A DNA stretch of 64,000 nucleotides from a bacterium (GTDB taxonomy: Bacteria; Cyanobacteriota; Vampirovibrionia; Obscuribacterales; Obscuribacteraceae): positions 124,001 to 188,000 of the forward strand of contig JAGOSY010000009.1 of the NCBI GenBank assembly GCA_018062085.1, in the 5' to 3' direction. The notes under the pieces are model-generated. The model saw only the letters and a list, made by a program, of their open reading frames with translations. It was not told the DNA's origin and did no database searches. Below are positions 1 through 9,648 of this stretch, piece after piece. The position numbers and the translations under genes were made by a program. Position 1 is the first letter of the stretch; every line of letters begins with the position of its first letter.

Positions 1-120
1 AGAAGTATTCCTTGTGTGAGCGCAGACGATGATCAATTTTCTCGAGAAACCCTAACAGATCGAACAACCTCCAACCTCATGCAGGCTCTTCTGAATTTCC
101 ACGAAGCCCGCCAATCTTAA
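1..120 (+). CDS. C-terminal end of small hypothetical protein (partial)
   Basis: The window opens inside this gene. Reading from base 1 gives 39 residues without a stop up to TAA at 118-120. Its last residues, LMQALLNFHEARQS, align with LMQAILYFHEGRKQ at the end of the next gene, so the two are tandem paralogs. I do not recognise the family. The N-terminus is off the window, so length and start cannot be judged. Confidence 0.6.
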   Translation, partial: RSIPCVSADDDQFSRETLTDRTTSNLMQALLNFHEARQS

Positions 121-155
121 GAAGCGTACTCAGTCGACCGATAGAGAAATCCAAA

Positions 156-398
156 ATGCTAACTATGACACCACTCTCAATTATTGCCGAAAATGAATAT
201 AGCCCTAGCTTGCATAGGTATAGAGTAAAATTTTTGCGCGAAGGTCATGAAATTGAATACACCTTCACCGTAACAGAGCGAGATCTTACCGGAGTCAGGC
301 CAGACGACGAAGAATTTTCAGGTGCCACTCTTCAAGATCCATTGATGCCAAAACTAATGCAAGCAATACTTTATTTCCACGAAGGTCGAAAACAATAG
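156..398 (+). CDS. small hypothetical protein, tandem paralog of the preceding ORF
   Basis: An 80-residue soluble protein of unknown function. It begins 35 bp after the stop of a paralogous ORF, and the two share the C-terminal pattern LMQAxLxFHExRxx. ATG 156 or the in-frame ATG 165 could be the start; only a weak AGAGA lies upstream. There are no membrane segments or signal peptide. A toxin/immunity pair lies just downstream on the other strand, so these could be orphan accessory cassettes; that is inference from context only. The 214 bases after it hold no convincing gene. Confidence 0.55.
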   Translation: MLTMTPLSIIAENEYSPSLHRYRVKFLREGHEIEYTFTVTERDLTGVRPDDEEFSGATLQDPLMPKLMQAILYFHEGRKQ

Positions 399-612
399 AA
401 CACCTTACTGCCTCCGTTTCCGCATGGGGCGCTGGTCTTAGTGATCTACAAGATGCACTTTGGCAAGATCAGTTATTACTGGACTTTGGTAAGTACGGCA
501 GCCTAAATTTAGATGGGCGCGAAAATATAGGCTCCACAGCTGGTTAGAATGAGCCCAAGAGTGCTATGCCGGATGGAGTGGTGTCACAGCTGGGTAACCA
601 ATCACCTCAATC

Positions 613-1083
613 TCAGCCATTTATTATCAGCACACTCGGATCAAAATCCTTTATCCGACAATTCTCGATCTTGAACTGTTTTAATACTGCTAGAGCCTTT
701 TCTGAAACAGTCAACGGTAGAGCCACCGGCGCATGAATCATTCCAAAGTCATCTATCCCTGCATTCCCTGAAAACTTAAACCAGAGATACTCTGGAATTG
801 TCTCACCTAGATGCTCTTCTTCCCAAAGCCAGAACTGATCGCCCTTTATCATCTCCAAGCGATCAAACTTTATTCCGGTTAGTCCTGCTGCTTCAATGGC
901 GTTTGCCAGTACTATCGTTCCGGCATACGCCTGAATTGTTGCACCTATAAAATCGTCTTCTGGCCAGTATTCCAGCTCAAACTGAAGCTTGTGAAAGACT
1001 ACAGGACGCGCAGACCAGTCTGCGCAGATTGTATCCTCACCAGTCGTTCCGACACACTGAGGGCTAAATTGATAGAACTTCAT
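613..1083 (-). CDS. probable immunity protein of the adjacent HNH-type toxin
   Basis: A 156-residue acidic cytoplasmic-type protein with no signal peptide or membrane segment. Its ATG overlaps the TGA of the upstream toxin gene (ATGA, 4 bp), so the two are almost certainly translationally coupled. A small acidic gene directly 3' of a nuclease toxin is the usual place for an immunity gene. I do not recognise a named immunity family; the aromatic/acidic patches (YWPEDDF, WLWEEEH) are consistent with an inhibitor but prove nothing. The role is inferred from position. Confidence 0.55.
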   Translation of the reverse strand: MKFYQFSPQCVGTTGEDTICADWSARPVVFHKLQFELEYWPEDDFIGATIQAYAGTIVLANAIEAAGLTGIKFDRLEMIKGDQFWLWEEEHLGETIPEYLWFKFSGNAGIDDFGMIHAPVALPLTVSEKALAVLKQFKIENCRIKDFDPSVLIING

Positions 1084-2765
1084 GGCAAATAGTGCCTCTT
1101 ATTTTGAGTATCGATTTTGATGGCAAAGTCTATAACATCTTGTTTTGATGGCTTTGGATGAGTGTCAAAAAAGTCCCACCACAACCCCTTTATCGGTGTG
1201 TGCGCCTTTGTATCTCGTGGTATTCCAACAAGGTTACTAGCATCATGAATTTCTCGATGGCTAAACAATTGAGGATGTTTTTCTAAGACATCTTGCGGGA
1301 TTCTATGATGCACTTCAAAAGGTCTATGATAATTCCTATACTCTGGATGGGCTATCAGATACGTCTCTCTGTAAACCTTCTCCATGTAAATGAGCTGACC
1401 CTTTGTCATTCGTTCTAAAGCTTCTGCGTCTCGCTGCACAAGCCTTTTGATTTGCTCTTCCGGTAATCCTGTTATTTCTGCCGCTCTCTTACTTCCAGCC
1501 TCTAAGGCCGCCTTCTTACCTTTTTCAAAGAACGGCGACATTCTACTGATGTTTTCATCAGAGGCTTGCTCGGCTGTTTTAGATACATCTCGCCACTTAA
1601 CCTTGTGCCCTGTCTCTGTTACTAATTCTGGCCCTAGCCTATCTACCACTGCAGCGATGACATTGCTATATTTCTCGCGCTCTTTTGCTCCGAAGATGCT
1701 GGCACTGGCTCCGAGGTCTTGCAGAGCCTCTGCTAGGTCGATACTTTTCGCTAACTTCGACCCCGCACCTGCGGCTGCTATCGGTCCCAGATTGTCCAGA
1801 GTTAGCTTGGTAGTGAAACTACTTTTCTCTTCTGTACTCATTTCGGCCCAGCGCAGGTTCATTCGCTGCCCGAGCGCTGACATGTCTCTAAAGGCTTTTG
1901 TATTGTCGCCTTCATAGGAAGCGGCCCCTACTGACCCTAAGTAGTTATCCGCTACTTCAACTACCTTAATGCCACCAACCACGAGCTTGCCGAATGACTT
2001 ACTCGCTTGTTCAGCTGTGTAGGCAGCTCTAGGATTACTCTCGGCAATATCTCGGCTAAATTGCGCAACGTCACAAATTGACTTGCACAAGCTATCAACT
2101 CCTTGTGACATACCAACGACGCTCTCGCCAACCCCGGTTATGTGTCCTACGACCATTCTGAATTCCTGTTGACTGATTTCTTGGTGGTACGCATGAAATC
2201 CAGCGTTCAATACTTGTGCTTGCTGCCCTAGCGACAATGCTGCCACTCTCTCAAAAACCTCTTGCTGTGTTATCTCGGGCTTCTTGAAGCCTCCTCTGTA
2301 ATCTACTTGGTTATCTTTTTGGTATTCTAGGCCCGTCTCTGCCATCGTTGGGACATCTGGCTTAAAGCCCCAGCCATAGTATCTGATTGGGCGCATGTCT
2401 AATTCGTCTACTGGCAATTCCTTTGCGGGCAACTCGTTAGCACTTACTATAACTGCCGGTCTGGCTACTTCCATCACCCGAGCTGCTATTAACTTATCGT
2501 CTTCGAATAGCTCAAGGCTCTTACTCTGCTCTTCTATCAAAGCCTGCTTGTGTAGCCAGGCTCTGTCCTTCGGTGTTGCAGATCCGTCGTGAGCATCTGG
2601 ATTTGCGGCCCTGATTGCTTCGACTTGATCGCCAGTAGCATTTCTTACTTGCTGCACTTCCGGGCTATTTAGTGCAGGTTTCTCTACCTGCTCCCGCTCT
2701 AGTCGGTCTTTGCAATCGCTCTGGTCGCTCGGATTTACTTCCACCATCGGCCAGCCTCTTCCCAT
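1080..2765 (-). CDS. polymorphic-toxin-like protein with HNH/endonuclease VII-type C-terminus
   Basis: A 561-residue protein. The C-terminal ~80 residues (from about 484) carry EVHHRIPQ, then REIHDASNLVGIP, KAHTPIKGLWWDFF and a closing DVIDFAIKID helix. This is the layout of the HNH/endonuclease VII superfamily toxins (the AHH/GHH/LHH-type nucleases): paired histidines, a downstream N-L and a third histidine. The first ~470 residues are a low-complexity N-terminus and then a helical region with Gly/Ala-rich stretches (about 195-350), as in pre-toxin regions. No signal peptide or recognisable secretion module is present, so the export route is unknown. The gene is coupled to a downstream immunity candidate. 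The DNA-cleaving role is inferred from the motif. Confidence 0.7.
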   Translation of the reverse strand: MGRGWPMVEVNPSDQSDCKDRLEREQVEKPALNSPEVQQVRNATGDQVEAIRAANPDAHDGSATPKDRAWLHKQALIEEQSKSLELFEDDKLIAARVMEVARPAVIVSANELPAKELPVDELDMRPIRYYGWGFKPDVPTMAETGLEYQKDNQVDYRGGFKKPEITQQEVFERVAALSLGQQAQVLNAGFHAYHQEISQQEFRMVVGHITGVGESVVGMSQGVDSLCKSICDVAQFSRDIAESNPRAAYTAEQASKSFGKLVVGGIKVVEVADNYLGSVGAASYEGDNTKAFRDMSALGQRMNLRWAEMSTEEKSSFTTKLTLDNLGPIAAAGAGSKLAKSIDLAEALQDLGASASIFGAKEREKYSNVIAAVVDRLGPELVTETGHKVKWRDVSKTAEQASDENISRMSPFFEKGKKAALEAGSKRAAEITGLPEEQIKRLVQRDAEALERMTKGQLIYMEKVYRETYLIAHPEYRNYHRPFEVHHRIPQDVLEKHPQLFSHREIHDASNLVGIPRDTKAHTPIKGLWWDFFDTHPKPSKQDVIDFAIKIDTQNKRHYLP

Positions 2766-2860
2766 CCCTCGCTCCTATTATTCCCGCCCCGTTAGATAAT
2801 TACCGGAGGCCAGCCGCAAGTTGGGGACGGTCAAACAATCCGACCGACTGACGTATACCA

Positions 2861-3403
2861 CTACTCCGTAACAATGCGATGAATAGTCGAATAAGCCTCA
2901 TGCTTACCAAACGAATTGCTGATTGTGACAGTAATCATCTCATCGCTGACATAGGCTTCTAGGTTGTTGGTGCGGTCTAGACACTCACCAATGCCTTCCA
3001 CAAAACCATCATCAAAGGCTATGCATTTGACGTTCTTCAAATGCTTCACTTTGTCTTGAATTTGTTTATAAAACTGATCCATGTCGCGCTCGGTTTTGCG
3101 AAAGACAAAGAACTCGATGTTATCGCGCACTTTGGTAGCAATAGTATCGGCCTTCTTCGCCGATACGCTGCCGCAGTCAACCCAAAGTACAATGTCGCCA
3201 GCATCATTGCGAGCAATTAAATCTGGCACCACATGCCAACCAGCATCTTCATCAATACGTGGTCGCTTTTTGATAAACATCAAATAGGCCAGAAGCTTGA
3301 GGGCAATGTGCGTACCGGCCTCATTATTGAAGGCGCCCAAAACCAGCTTCTCTGTGTAATCTTGCTTGCTATCGTTAGCTTGAATATTGAATGAATATTT
3401 CAT
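2861..3403 (-). CDS. YaeQ family protein
   Basis: 180 residues, the normal length for YaeQ proteins. It matches the family along its length: a start like ANDSKQDYTEKL, the LLAYLMF segment after a conserved Glu, PDLIARNDAGDIVLWVDCG (family pattern D/E-x-W...G-x-I-x-LWIELG), and a late LDRTNNLEAYVSD that mirrors the ADRTMxL segment of E. coli YaeQ. YaeQ folds like PD-(D/E)XK nucleases but its cellular role is not settled. ATG 3403 lies 3 nt after the stop of the TPR gene, so it is the last gene of a mutS-TPR-yaeQ run. Confidence 0.75.
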   Translation of the reverse strand: MKYSFNIQANDSKQDYTEKLVLGAFNNEAGTHIALKLLAYLMFIKKRPRIDEDAGWHVVPDLIARNDAGDIVLWVDCGSVSAKKADTIATKVRDNIEFFVFRKTERDMDQFYKQIQDKVKHLKNVKCIAFDDGFVEGIGECLDRTNNLEAYVSDEMITVTISNSFGKHEAYSTIHRIVTE

Positions 3404-3406
3404 CAG

Positions 3407-6022
3407 CTATTGACGATTTGTGCGAGCAAGATTTTCTAGTTGCGCTATTTGAGCTGCTTCTTTCTGTGCTTCTTGTGTCAAAGATAGTTTCTGGTAGCCA
3501 GCAAGCAAAGCCTTGTGCACTTCTATCCAACCAGGATAGAGCTCAGCGGCTTTCTTGAAATTCTCCACTGCTTCTTTGGCATTACCGCTGCGAAGCTGAC
3601 CTTCGCCTTGGGCGAGGTAACCAGGCGCATAATAAGGGTTAAGCTCTAGGGCGCGCTTGCCAGCCTCAATGGCGGCAGCGTTCTCATTCTTAGCTAGAGC
3701 GACTTGAGCCAAACAGAGATAAGCTGGATAGCATTTCTCATACAAAGCTAGCGCGGCCTTGGCCGATGCTTGGGCTTCATCTAGTTTGCCTAGAGACAAC
3801 TCAATACGGCCTTTTTCACAGAGCACACGGGCAGCAATTGCCGGGCTATCGGCTTTGCTAGCTTCAGCCAGCGGCACCGCTGGTGACACCGCCTCTAACG
3901 CTCCATTGAGGTTGCCCATAAGACGCAAGCAAGTGGCATTATATAGAGCATAAGACAAATTATCTTTGCGTTCGTCGGCCGGAATCTTGTCTAGTTGGTC
4001 TCGCGCCGCTGCACTCTTACCGGCATCAAGCAATGCTTCAATAACGCCATAGCGGAAGGCTAGACGCCTGTCTTCAGGCAAGCCGTCAAGAGCTTTGGTC
4101 AGTACATCGGCAGATGCCGAATTGAGATCGCGCAGCATCTTACTTTTGGCCAGAAGCAGTTCATCATCTTTGGTGGCACCCTTATCCCGGTACACAGCAA
4201 TCAAATTTTCAAACTGAGTTGCAGCGTCAGCAAATCGGCCTTCATCATAAAGCAAACAAGCCAGCGAGCGCATAACATCTAAGCGACTGGGCTCATCAGC
4301 TGAAGCACCAGGTGCAAGTTGTTGCAGAGCTAAGGCTGTTACAAATGCTGCTTCGGCCTTAAGATAGTCGTCGTTTTCAGCGTAGCAGAAGCCCAGTGCC
4401 ACTAAATCTTTAACCGATCCAGGTACTAGATTGAGGGCACGAGTGTACTCGGCAGCTGCCTTACCATATTCTTTGCGAGTAATGTAGAAAGCACCCAATG
4501 AGCGGTGGGCAGTAGGGTCAGACTGGGCTAAATTGGCTGCTTCCTTAAACTCGGCGATAGCTTTGTCTGATTGATTGAGCATCAATAAAACATTAGCGTA
4601 ACCCAAGTGCAATTCTGCTTTTTTAGGATCGCGAGCAATTTGCTCTTGATACTGCGTGGCCACATCGTCGTAGCGCCGCTCTTGCAAGAGCAGCTTGAAT
4701 AGACGTTCGCGAGCCTGCTGATTTTCTGGGTCAACCACTAGAGCTTGTTTGAAATTCTCTACCGCTTTATTTGAATTGCCAGCAGCTACGTTCATATTAG
4801 CTAGCTCAGTCAACTCAAAGGCTTTGTCTTTACCAAGATGCACTGCCACTTGTTGGTCGACGATAGCTGATTCAAGTTCGCCTTTCAACTTCTTCACAGA
4901 AGCACGGTTGCGGAAGAATTTAGCATTGCTAGCATCGTCAGCGATGGCTAAGTTAAGTTGCTCTAGGGCCTCATTTAAGCGCCACTGTTGAATATAAATT
5001 TGGGCAAGACGGAAATGACTGCCACCATTTTTGCCATCAAGAACAATTCCTTCTTTGGCTAGTTGAATCGCTCCATCAAAATCATTACGACCAAGCTTGA
5101 TGTCTATTAGCATGTCGCGACTCTCAGAACTCAATGGTTCTATTTTCAGAGCTTCGGTCAAAGCCTGCTCGGCTCCAGCATTGTCTTTGAGCCAACGCAT
5201 ACGGAGAAAACCAATGGTGCGGTAAGCCCAGGCAAAACGTGGATCAACTTCAGCTGTCTTCAACGAAAAATCAATAGCACGAGCGGCCTGACCCTTCTTG
5301 CCGCAAACAGCAGCATAGGCAAAATTGTAGAGAGCGTCATTATGGTTAATTTCAGGCACAGAAGCCAAGCTTGCTTCAGCAGCATCATTTTTGCCCTGGG
5401 CAATTTGATTGAAGGCTTTTACCACCATGGCATTGCCATAGAGCTTACGTTCTTGATCGGTCTTAATGTCGGCTAAAGCCACCCGCTCACGATCAACTTG
5501 ATCGTTCAAGGCTTGAGATTGCTCAGGCTTGGCATTAAACATATAGGCAAAGGCCAGCCAGCCCTGACGATAAGAACGCTTGAGCTTGTCGGCTTCGCTC
5601 TTGCCATTCTCGGCACCGAGCTGCTTGTTCAACCTTTCGATTAGGGCCTTCCAATCGCCAGTATTAATTAGATGAATAGCAATTGAGTCTAAGGCCGAAT
5701 TGGCAATAACTTCAGAAGCAGAAGGCTTTTCAACTTTTTTAGTTTCTTTGACTTCAACAACTTTAGTAGATTCAGACTTACCAGATTCTGGCTTGCTAGA
5801 GTCTGCTTTACTTGACTCAGACTTACTGGAATCAGCAGTCTTCACTTCGTCTGCGGCAAAGGCTGCTGGTGAGAGCGCCGGGCTTAGTACACTCACCAGT
5901 GAAAGCAAGCTGAGCGATAAGGCCAGGCCTCGGTTAGGTCTTTGGTTTCGAGAATTTACTGGCGCTGAATCTTGCTGATTGGTCACTTTTCTAATCTCAT
6001 TGATTCTGTTGATAATTTGCAT
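3407..6022 (-). CDS. large exported TPR-repeat protein
   Basis: About 871 residues from ATG 6022, which has AAGGTG five bases upstream; a TTG at 6043, overlapping mutS, would add seven residues. After a basic N-terminus comes a hydrophobic signal-like segment (LALSLSLLSLVSVLSPALS, then AFAADE), a Ser/Lys/Glu linker of SKSESSKADSS type, and then TPR-type helical repeats to the C-terminus (examples: NDALYNFAYAAVCGKKGQ, AHRSLGAFYITRKEYGKA, PGYLAQGEGQLRSGNAKEA). It is probably a periplasmic or surface scaffold for protein-protein contacts. It is cotranscribed with mutS by position only; no functional link is evident. Confidence 0.8.
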   Translation of the reverse strand: MQIINRINEIRKVTNQQDSAPVNSRNQRPNRGLALSLSLLSLVSVLSPALSPAAFAADEVKTADSSKSESSKADSSKPESGKSESTKVVEVKETKKVEKPSASEVIANSALDSIAIHLINTGDWKALIERLNKQLGAENGKSEADKLKRSYRQGWLAFAYMFNAKPEQSQALNDQVDRERVALADIKTDQERKLYGNAMVVKAFNQIAQGKNDAAEASLASVPEINHNDALYNFAYAAVCGKKGQAARAIDFSLKTAEVDPRFAWAYRTIGFLRMRWLKDNAGAEQALTEALKIEPLSSESRDMLIDIKLGRNDFDGAIQLAKEGIVLDGKNGGSHFRLAQIYIQQWRLNEALEQLNLAIADDASNAKFFRNRASVKKLKGELESAIVDQQVAVHLGKDKAFELTELANMNVAAGNSNKAVENFKQALVVDPENQQARERLFKLLLQERRYDDVATQYQEQIARDPKKAELHLGYANVLLMLNQSDKAIAEFKEAANLAQSDPTAHRSLGAFYITRKEYGKAAAEYTRALNLVPGSVKDLVALGFCYAENDDYLKAEAAFVTALALQQLAPGASADEPSRLDVMRSLACLLYDEGRFADAATQFENLIAVYRDKGATKDDELLLAKSKMLRDLNSASADVLTKALDGLPEDRRLAFRYGVIEALLDAGKSAAARDQLDKIPADERKDNLSYALYNATCLRLMGNLNGALEAVSPAVPLAEASKADSPAIAARVLCEKGRIELSLGKLDEAQASAKAALALYEKCYPAYLCLAQVALAKNENAAAIEAGKRALELNPYYAPGYLAQGEGQLRSGNAKEAVENFKKAAELYPGWIEVHKALLAGYQKLSLTQEAQKEAAQIAQLENLARTNRQ

Positions 6023-6029
6023 TTTCACC

Positions 6030-8735
6030 TTACTTGTCAGCAACTACACGAGCAGATGCTTCAAAAATCGAAAGCTGCATCACTTCTTCCATCGGAATAT
6101 TGCGCAGACGTGGACCGTCTAAAATTTTAGAGGCTACACCTTTCTTCTCCATCTGATTAATCAAATAAAGGGCTCGATCAATTATTTGCATGGGCAAACC
6201 AGCCATACGAGCTACTTGTACACCGAAGCTTCGACTAGCACCACCAGGCACAACTGAGCGAATAAACTCGACTCGGCCATCTTGTTCTTTCACCAATACT
6301 TGACAGTTGACTATCTGGGGGAAGAAGTTAGCTAAGCCATTTAATTCATGGTAGTGCGTAGCAAAGATTGTCCGGGCCCGCACTTCTTTGGCCAAATACT
6401 CGGCCACCGACCAAGCGATAGAAACACCATCATAAGTACTGGTGCCGCGACCGACTTCATCGAGCAAGATCAGCGAGCGATTGGTGGCAGAGAGGCAGCA
6501 CTGTGTTGTCTCAGACATTTCAACAAGGAAGGTCGATTGACCTTGGGTCAAGTCATCGACGGCACCAATTCTGGTGAAGACTCGATCGACTAAACCAACA
6601 TGGGCTTCTTTAGCCGGAACAAAAGAGCCAATCTGCGCAAGTATTACTATTAAAGCCACCTGGCGCAAATAGCTAGATTTACCAGCCATGTTAGGCCCGG
6701 TCAATATCACTAATTGATTGTCATCGCTTTCGCCACACAAACGCACATCGTTAGAAACATATTTACCCATGGGCAAGATTTTTTCTAATACCGGATGTCG
6801 TCCTTGCTTGATCAATAGATTTTTGCCATCGTCAACTTGCGGGCAAACAAACTTTCTCTCTTGGGCAACCTTGGCAAGCGACAACAGGGCATCGAGATTG
6901 GCTAGGTGATTAGCCATCTTGTGCAAGTCTGCACCAAGGGCAGCCACTGACTGACGCAGAGCCAAGAAGAGTTTATATTCAACATCAGATTGATTCTTCT
7001 CAGCGTTGAGAATTTTCACCTCGTACTCTTTCAAATCTGGCGTAATATAGCGCTCAGCATTGGTGAGAGTTTGCTTGCGAATATAATCGGCCGGAACAGC
7101 ACCTTGATTGGCATTAGTGATTTCAATGAAGTAACCAAAGTTACGATTGAAGTTCACTTTCAAACTCTTGATGCCTGTGCGCTCTTGCTCTTTGCGCTGG
7201 AAGTCTTCTATCCATTGTTTGCCACCACCAAGCAGAGAGCGAATCTCGTCAAGCTCAGCGCTGTAACCACTGGCAAATATGCCACCATCGGTTAGTTCGC
7301 GTGGTGGCTCTTCGGCCAAAGCGTGGCGGGTCTTCTGACACAACTCAACGAGTGCCTGTGGAGTAGTTTTAAGTGCACTCAAGTATGGGCTCTGAGCCGT
7401 TTGCAAGAGCTGAGATAACTCAGGCAAAACATCAAGAGAAACTGCAACCGCAGCCAACTCTTTGGGGTTAATTGACTGAGAAGACATGCGCACAGCCAGA
7501 CGCTCTAGGTCAGAGAGGCGGCCAATCACCTCGACAATCTGATCGCGCTTGGTCGTCGGTTGCAGCAATTCTTTTATTGCTTCTTGCCGTGCTCTTATTC
7601 CTTCTACTGACAAAAGCGGCTTCAACAGCCACTTACGCAGCATACGACTGCCCATGGCTGTTTGGGTTTGATCAATGGCCCAAAGCAGCGAACCATTGAA
7701 ACTTCTATCTCTAGATGTTTCAGTCAACTCTAAGTTTTTGCGAGTATTAGCATCGAGTACTAGGTAACCATCAACCGTATAAGTTGAGATACCTTCAAAA
7801 AAGGGTTTCTGACCGCCCTGGGTGCGATCAAGATACTCAAGAACGGCACCAGCAGCCCCGATTGCCAAAGGCATATCCTGACAGCCAAAACCTTCAAGAG
7901 TACTGACTTCAAAGTTCTGCAATATGCGCCTTTGGGCTGGCTCTGTTTGGAAGAACATAGCAGGGCGACCACTAAAGCGATACTGACCGGCGATGACTTC
8001 AGGTACTTCCAAAACTTCTTTAGCCACAACTTCATCGGGGCCGGGCTTCACTAACCGCAAGGGAGCTAAAATTTCAGCTGGACGAAGACGACCAAGTTCC
8101 AAAATCAAATTTTCTTCTGATAGCTGGCTAACGAAAAACTCACCGCAAGAAGCATCGACATAGGCCAAGCCCCATTGCTCTTCGGCGGCCCCAGAAGAAC
8201 GGCCAGCTCTAACAATGGCAGCCAGATAGTTGTTGTCACGAGCTGGCAAAAGATGCGACTCAAGCACCGTTCCTGGTGTCAAGATACGCTTAACTTGTCT
8301 CTCAACGGGCCCCTTGCCAGCTCCAACTTCACCCACCTGTTCGCAAACCGCCACTGAGTATCCCTTGGCAAGAAGCTTGCTGACATAGAGTTCATAAGAA
8401 CGAACTGGTACTCCAGCCATGGGCACGCGACCGGCTGGGTGAGAAGACTCTGGTCGACCCGTGAGCGTGATGTCAAGCTCACGAGCAGCCACTTGCGCAT
8501 CGCTATCGAAAGTTTCATAAAAATCGCCGACTCTAAAGAAAAGCAAAGCATCGGGATACTGAGATTTGATATCCCAATATTGCCGCATCATACCGGTCGA
8601 CTTGGCGCCATCTTTTGAAGCATTGGCGCTATTGCCGGGATTCTCGCTCTCCACGGCCTCGCTTTCTTTAGGAGCATTCTGTACTTTTTGTACTTTCGTC
8701 AACGCGTCAACCTCGATAGTCGCACAAGCAACCAA
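6030..8735 (-). CDS. mutS: DNA mismatch repair protein MutS
   Basis: MutS recognises base mismatches and small loops and, with ATP, starts mismatch repair. The mismatch-binding Phe-x-Glu is visible as FYE at residues 72-74 (RVGDFYETF). Later come the connector and lever/clamp regions, Walker A GPNMAGKSS near residue 680, the QSTFLVEM signature, Walker B LILLDEVGRGTST near 753, and the FATHYHEL switch. Length is 901 residues, slightly long because of a ~48-residue Ser/Glu/Asn-rich N-terminal tail. TTG 8735 has no clear ribosome site; TTG 8702, with GAGG eight bases upstream, is a possible start, and MMRQYWDI at 8591 marks where the family core begins. Confidence 0.95.
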   Translation of the reverse strand: MVACATIEVDALTKVQKVQNAPKESEAVESENPGNSANASKDGAKSTGMMRQYWDIKSQYPDALLFFRVGDFYETFDSDAQVAARELDITLTGRPESSHPAGRVPMAGVPVRSYELYVSKLLAKGYSVAVCEQVGEVGAGKGPVERQVKRILTPGTVLESHLLPARDNNYLAAIVRAGRSSGAAEEQWGLAYVDASCGEFFVSQLSEENLILELGRLRPAEILAPLRLVKPGPDEVVAKEVLEVPEVIAGQYRFSGRPAMFFQTEPAQRRILQNFEVSTLEGFGCQDMPLAIGAAGAVLEYLDRTQGGQKPFFEGISTYTVDGYLVLDANTRKNLELTETSRDRSFNGSLLWAIDQTQTAMGSRMLRKWLLKPLLSVEGIRARQEAIKELLQPTTKRDQIVEVIGRLSDLERLAVRMSSQSINPKELAAVAVSLDVLPELSQLLQTAQSPYLSALKTTPQALVELCQKTRHALAEEPPRELTDGGIFASGYSAELDEIRSLLGGGKQWIEDFQRKEQERTGIKSLKVNFNRNFGYFIEITNANQGAVPADYIRKQTLTNAERYITPDLKEYEVKILNAEKNQSDVEYKLFLALRQSVAALGADLHKMANHLANLDALLSLAKVAQERKFVCPQVDDGKNLLIKQGRHPVLEKILPMGKYVSNDVRLCGESDDNQLVILTGPNMAGKSSYLRQVALIVILAQIGSFVPAKEAHVGLVDRVFTRIGAVDDLTQGQSTFLVEMSETTQCCLSATNRSLILLDEVGRGTSTYDGVSIAWSVAEYLAKEVRARTIFATHYHELNGLANFFPQIVNCQVLVKEQDGRVEFIRSVVPGGASRSFGVQVARMAGLPMQIIDRALYLINQMEKKGVASKILDGPRLRNIPMEEVMQLSIFEASARVVADK

Positions 8736-8801
8736 TATTACCGTTGAAGCTCGGCTAAGTTATTAAGCTTCTGGTAATATGACTAGTCTTATATAAGGGT
8801 T

Positions 8802-9590
8802 ATGCGGTCAAAATTATCGAGAATGCACAAGATGGTAGTCAATAATTCAAAATCAAGCCTTCCCATTCTGCTCAGCCTGGCTCTAGCTTTAGCCAGTCCA
8901 AGCTTGGCCAGTCCAGTATTTGCTTACCCTGGCAGCCCAAGTGCAAAATTGGCCACCGGCGCCCAGATAGAGGGCAAAAGCACTGAAGGCAATGCCAAAA
9001 CGGCCAAAGCAGCAGACAAGCCATTAGATAAAAACAAAGTTTTAGACAAGAGTAAAGACGCCAAACCTGCTGTAGACAAAAAAGAACCCGCTAAAGCTGA
9101 TTCAGAAAAGAAAGAAGCAGCCAAGGCCCCCGAGAAAAAGGATGCCAAACCGGCTCCTGAGATTGTCATTGAAAACGTTATCAACGTTCCCGCCGAAGCC
9201 TTGACCGAGCATGCCAGCGAATATCTCAATAAGAATGTGCGCTTCGTCGCCAACTTCCAAGCCTATAGCTCCCTAGCGCTTGACTACAAGCCAGCCATGC
9301 GCCCAGCCAAAACCCACCTATCTTTCTTGGTTTTCCGCAGTAACAGCAAAGTTCCGCTCTCAGAGTTGAAACTAGCGATGCCCATTCCGAAAGAAGATGA
9401 TAAATCACCCCAAGCCAAACTTTTGAGCGAACTGAAAGAAGGTGACCAGTTAGAAGTCACAGGTAAAGTATTTGCTACCCCGTTAGACGAACCATGGGTA
9501 GACGTTCTCAAAATCAAACGCTTAAAAGCAGCAGCCGACGACAAAGAAAAAGAGAAAAAAGCATCTGCTGACTCAGCACCCTCTAAATAA
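8802..9590 (+). CDS. exported protein with K/A-rich linker and OB-fold-like C-terminus
   Basis: 262 residues. A signal-like segment (LPILLSLALALASPSLASP, then VFAYPG) is followed by a charged Lys/Ala/Glu/Asp linker (about residues 50-120). The compact C-terminal part contains LNKNVRFVANFQAYSSLAL, a middle LSFLVFRS strand and LKEGDQLEVTGKVFATP, a pattern typical of a small beta-barrel of the OB type. ATGs at 8802, 8823 and 8832 are all in frame; none has a convincing ribosome site. The gene is divergent from mutS. Function is unknown; it is likely a periplasmic or envelope-anchored binding protein. Confidence 0.65.
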   Translation: MRSKLSRMHKMVVNNSKSSLPILLSLALALASPSLASPVFAYPGSPSAKLATGAQIEGKSTEGNAKTAKAADKPLDKNKVLDKSKDAKPAVDKKEPAKADSEKKEAAKAPEKKDAKPAPEIVIENVINVPAEALTEHASEYLNKNVRFVANFQAYSSLALDYKPAMRPAKTHLSFLVFRSNSKVPLSELKLAMPIPKEDDKSPQAKLLSELKEGDQLEVTGKVFATPLDEPWVDVLKIKRLKAAADDKEKEKKASADSAPSK

Positions 9591-9648
9591 GCATTCAAAG
9601 CGAAATAAGCAGTTCAAATTAACGGTTTTAATTTAAGGAATAGGCTAG

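Noticed and set aside
399..545. Open frame reading SAWGAGLSDLQDAL... to a TAG at about 541, after the small paralogs
   Set aside because: It has no start codon of its own and no similarity I recognise; it could be a gene remnant but cannot be supported.
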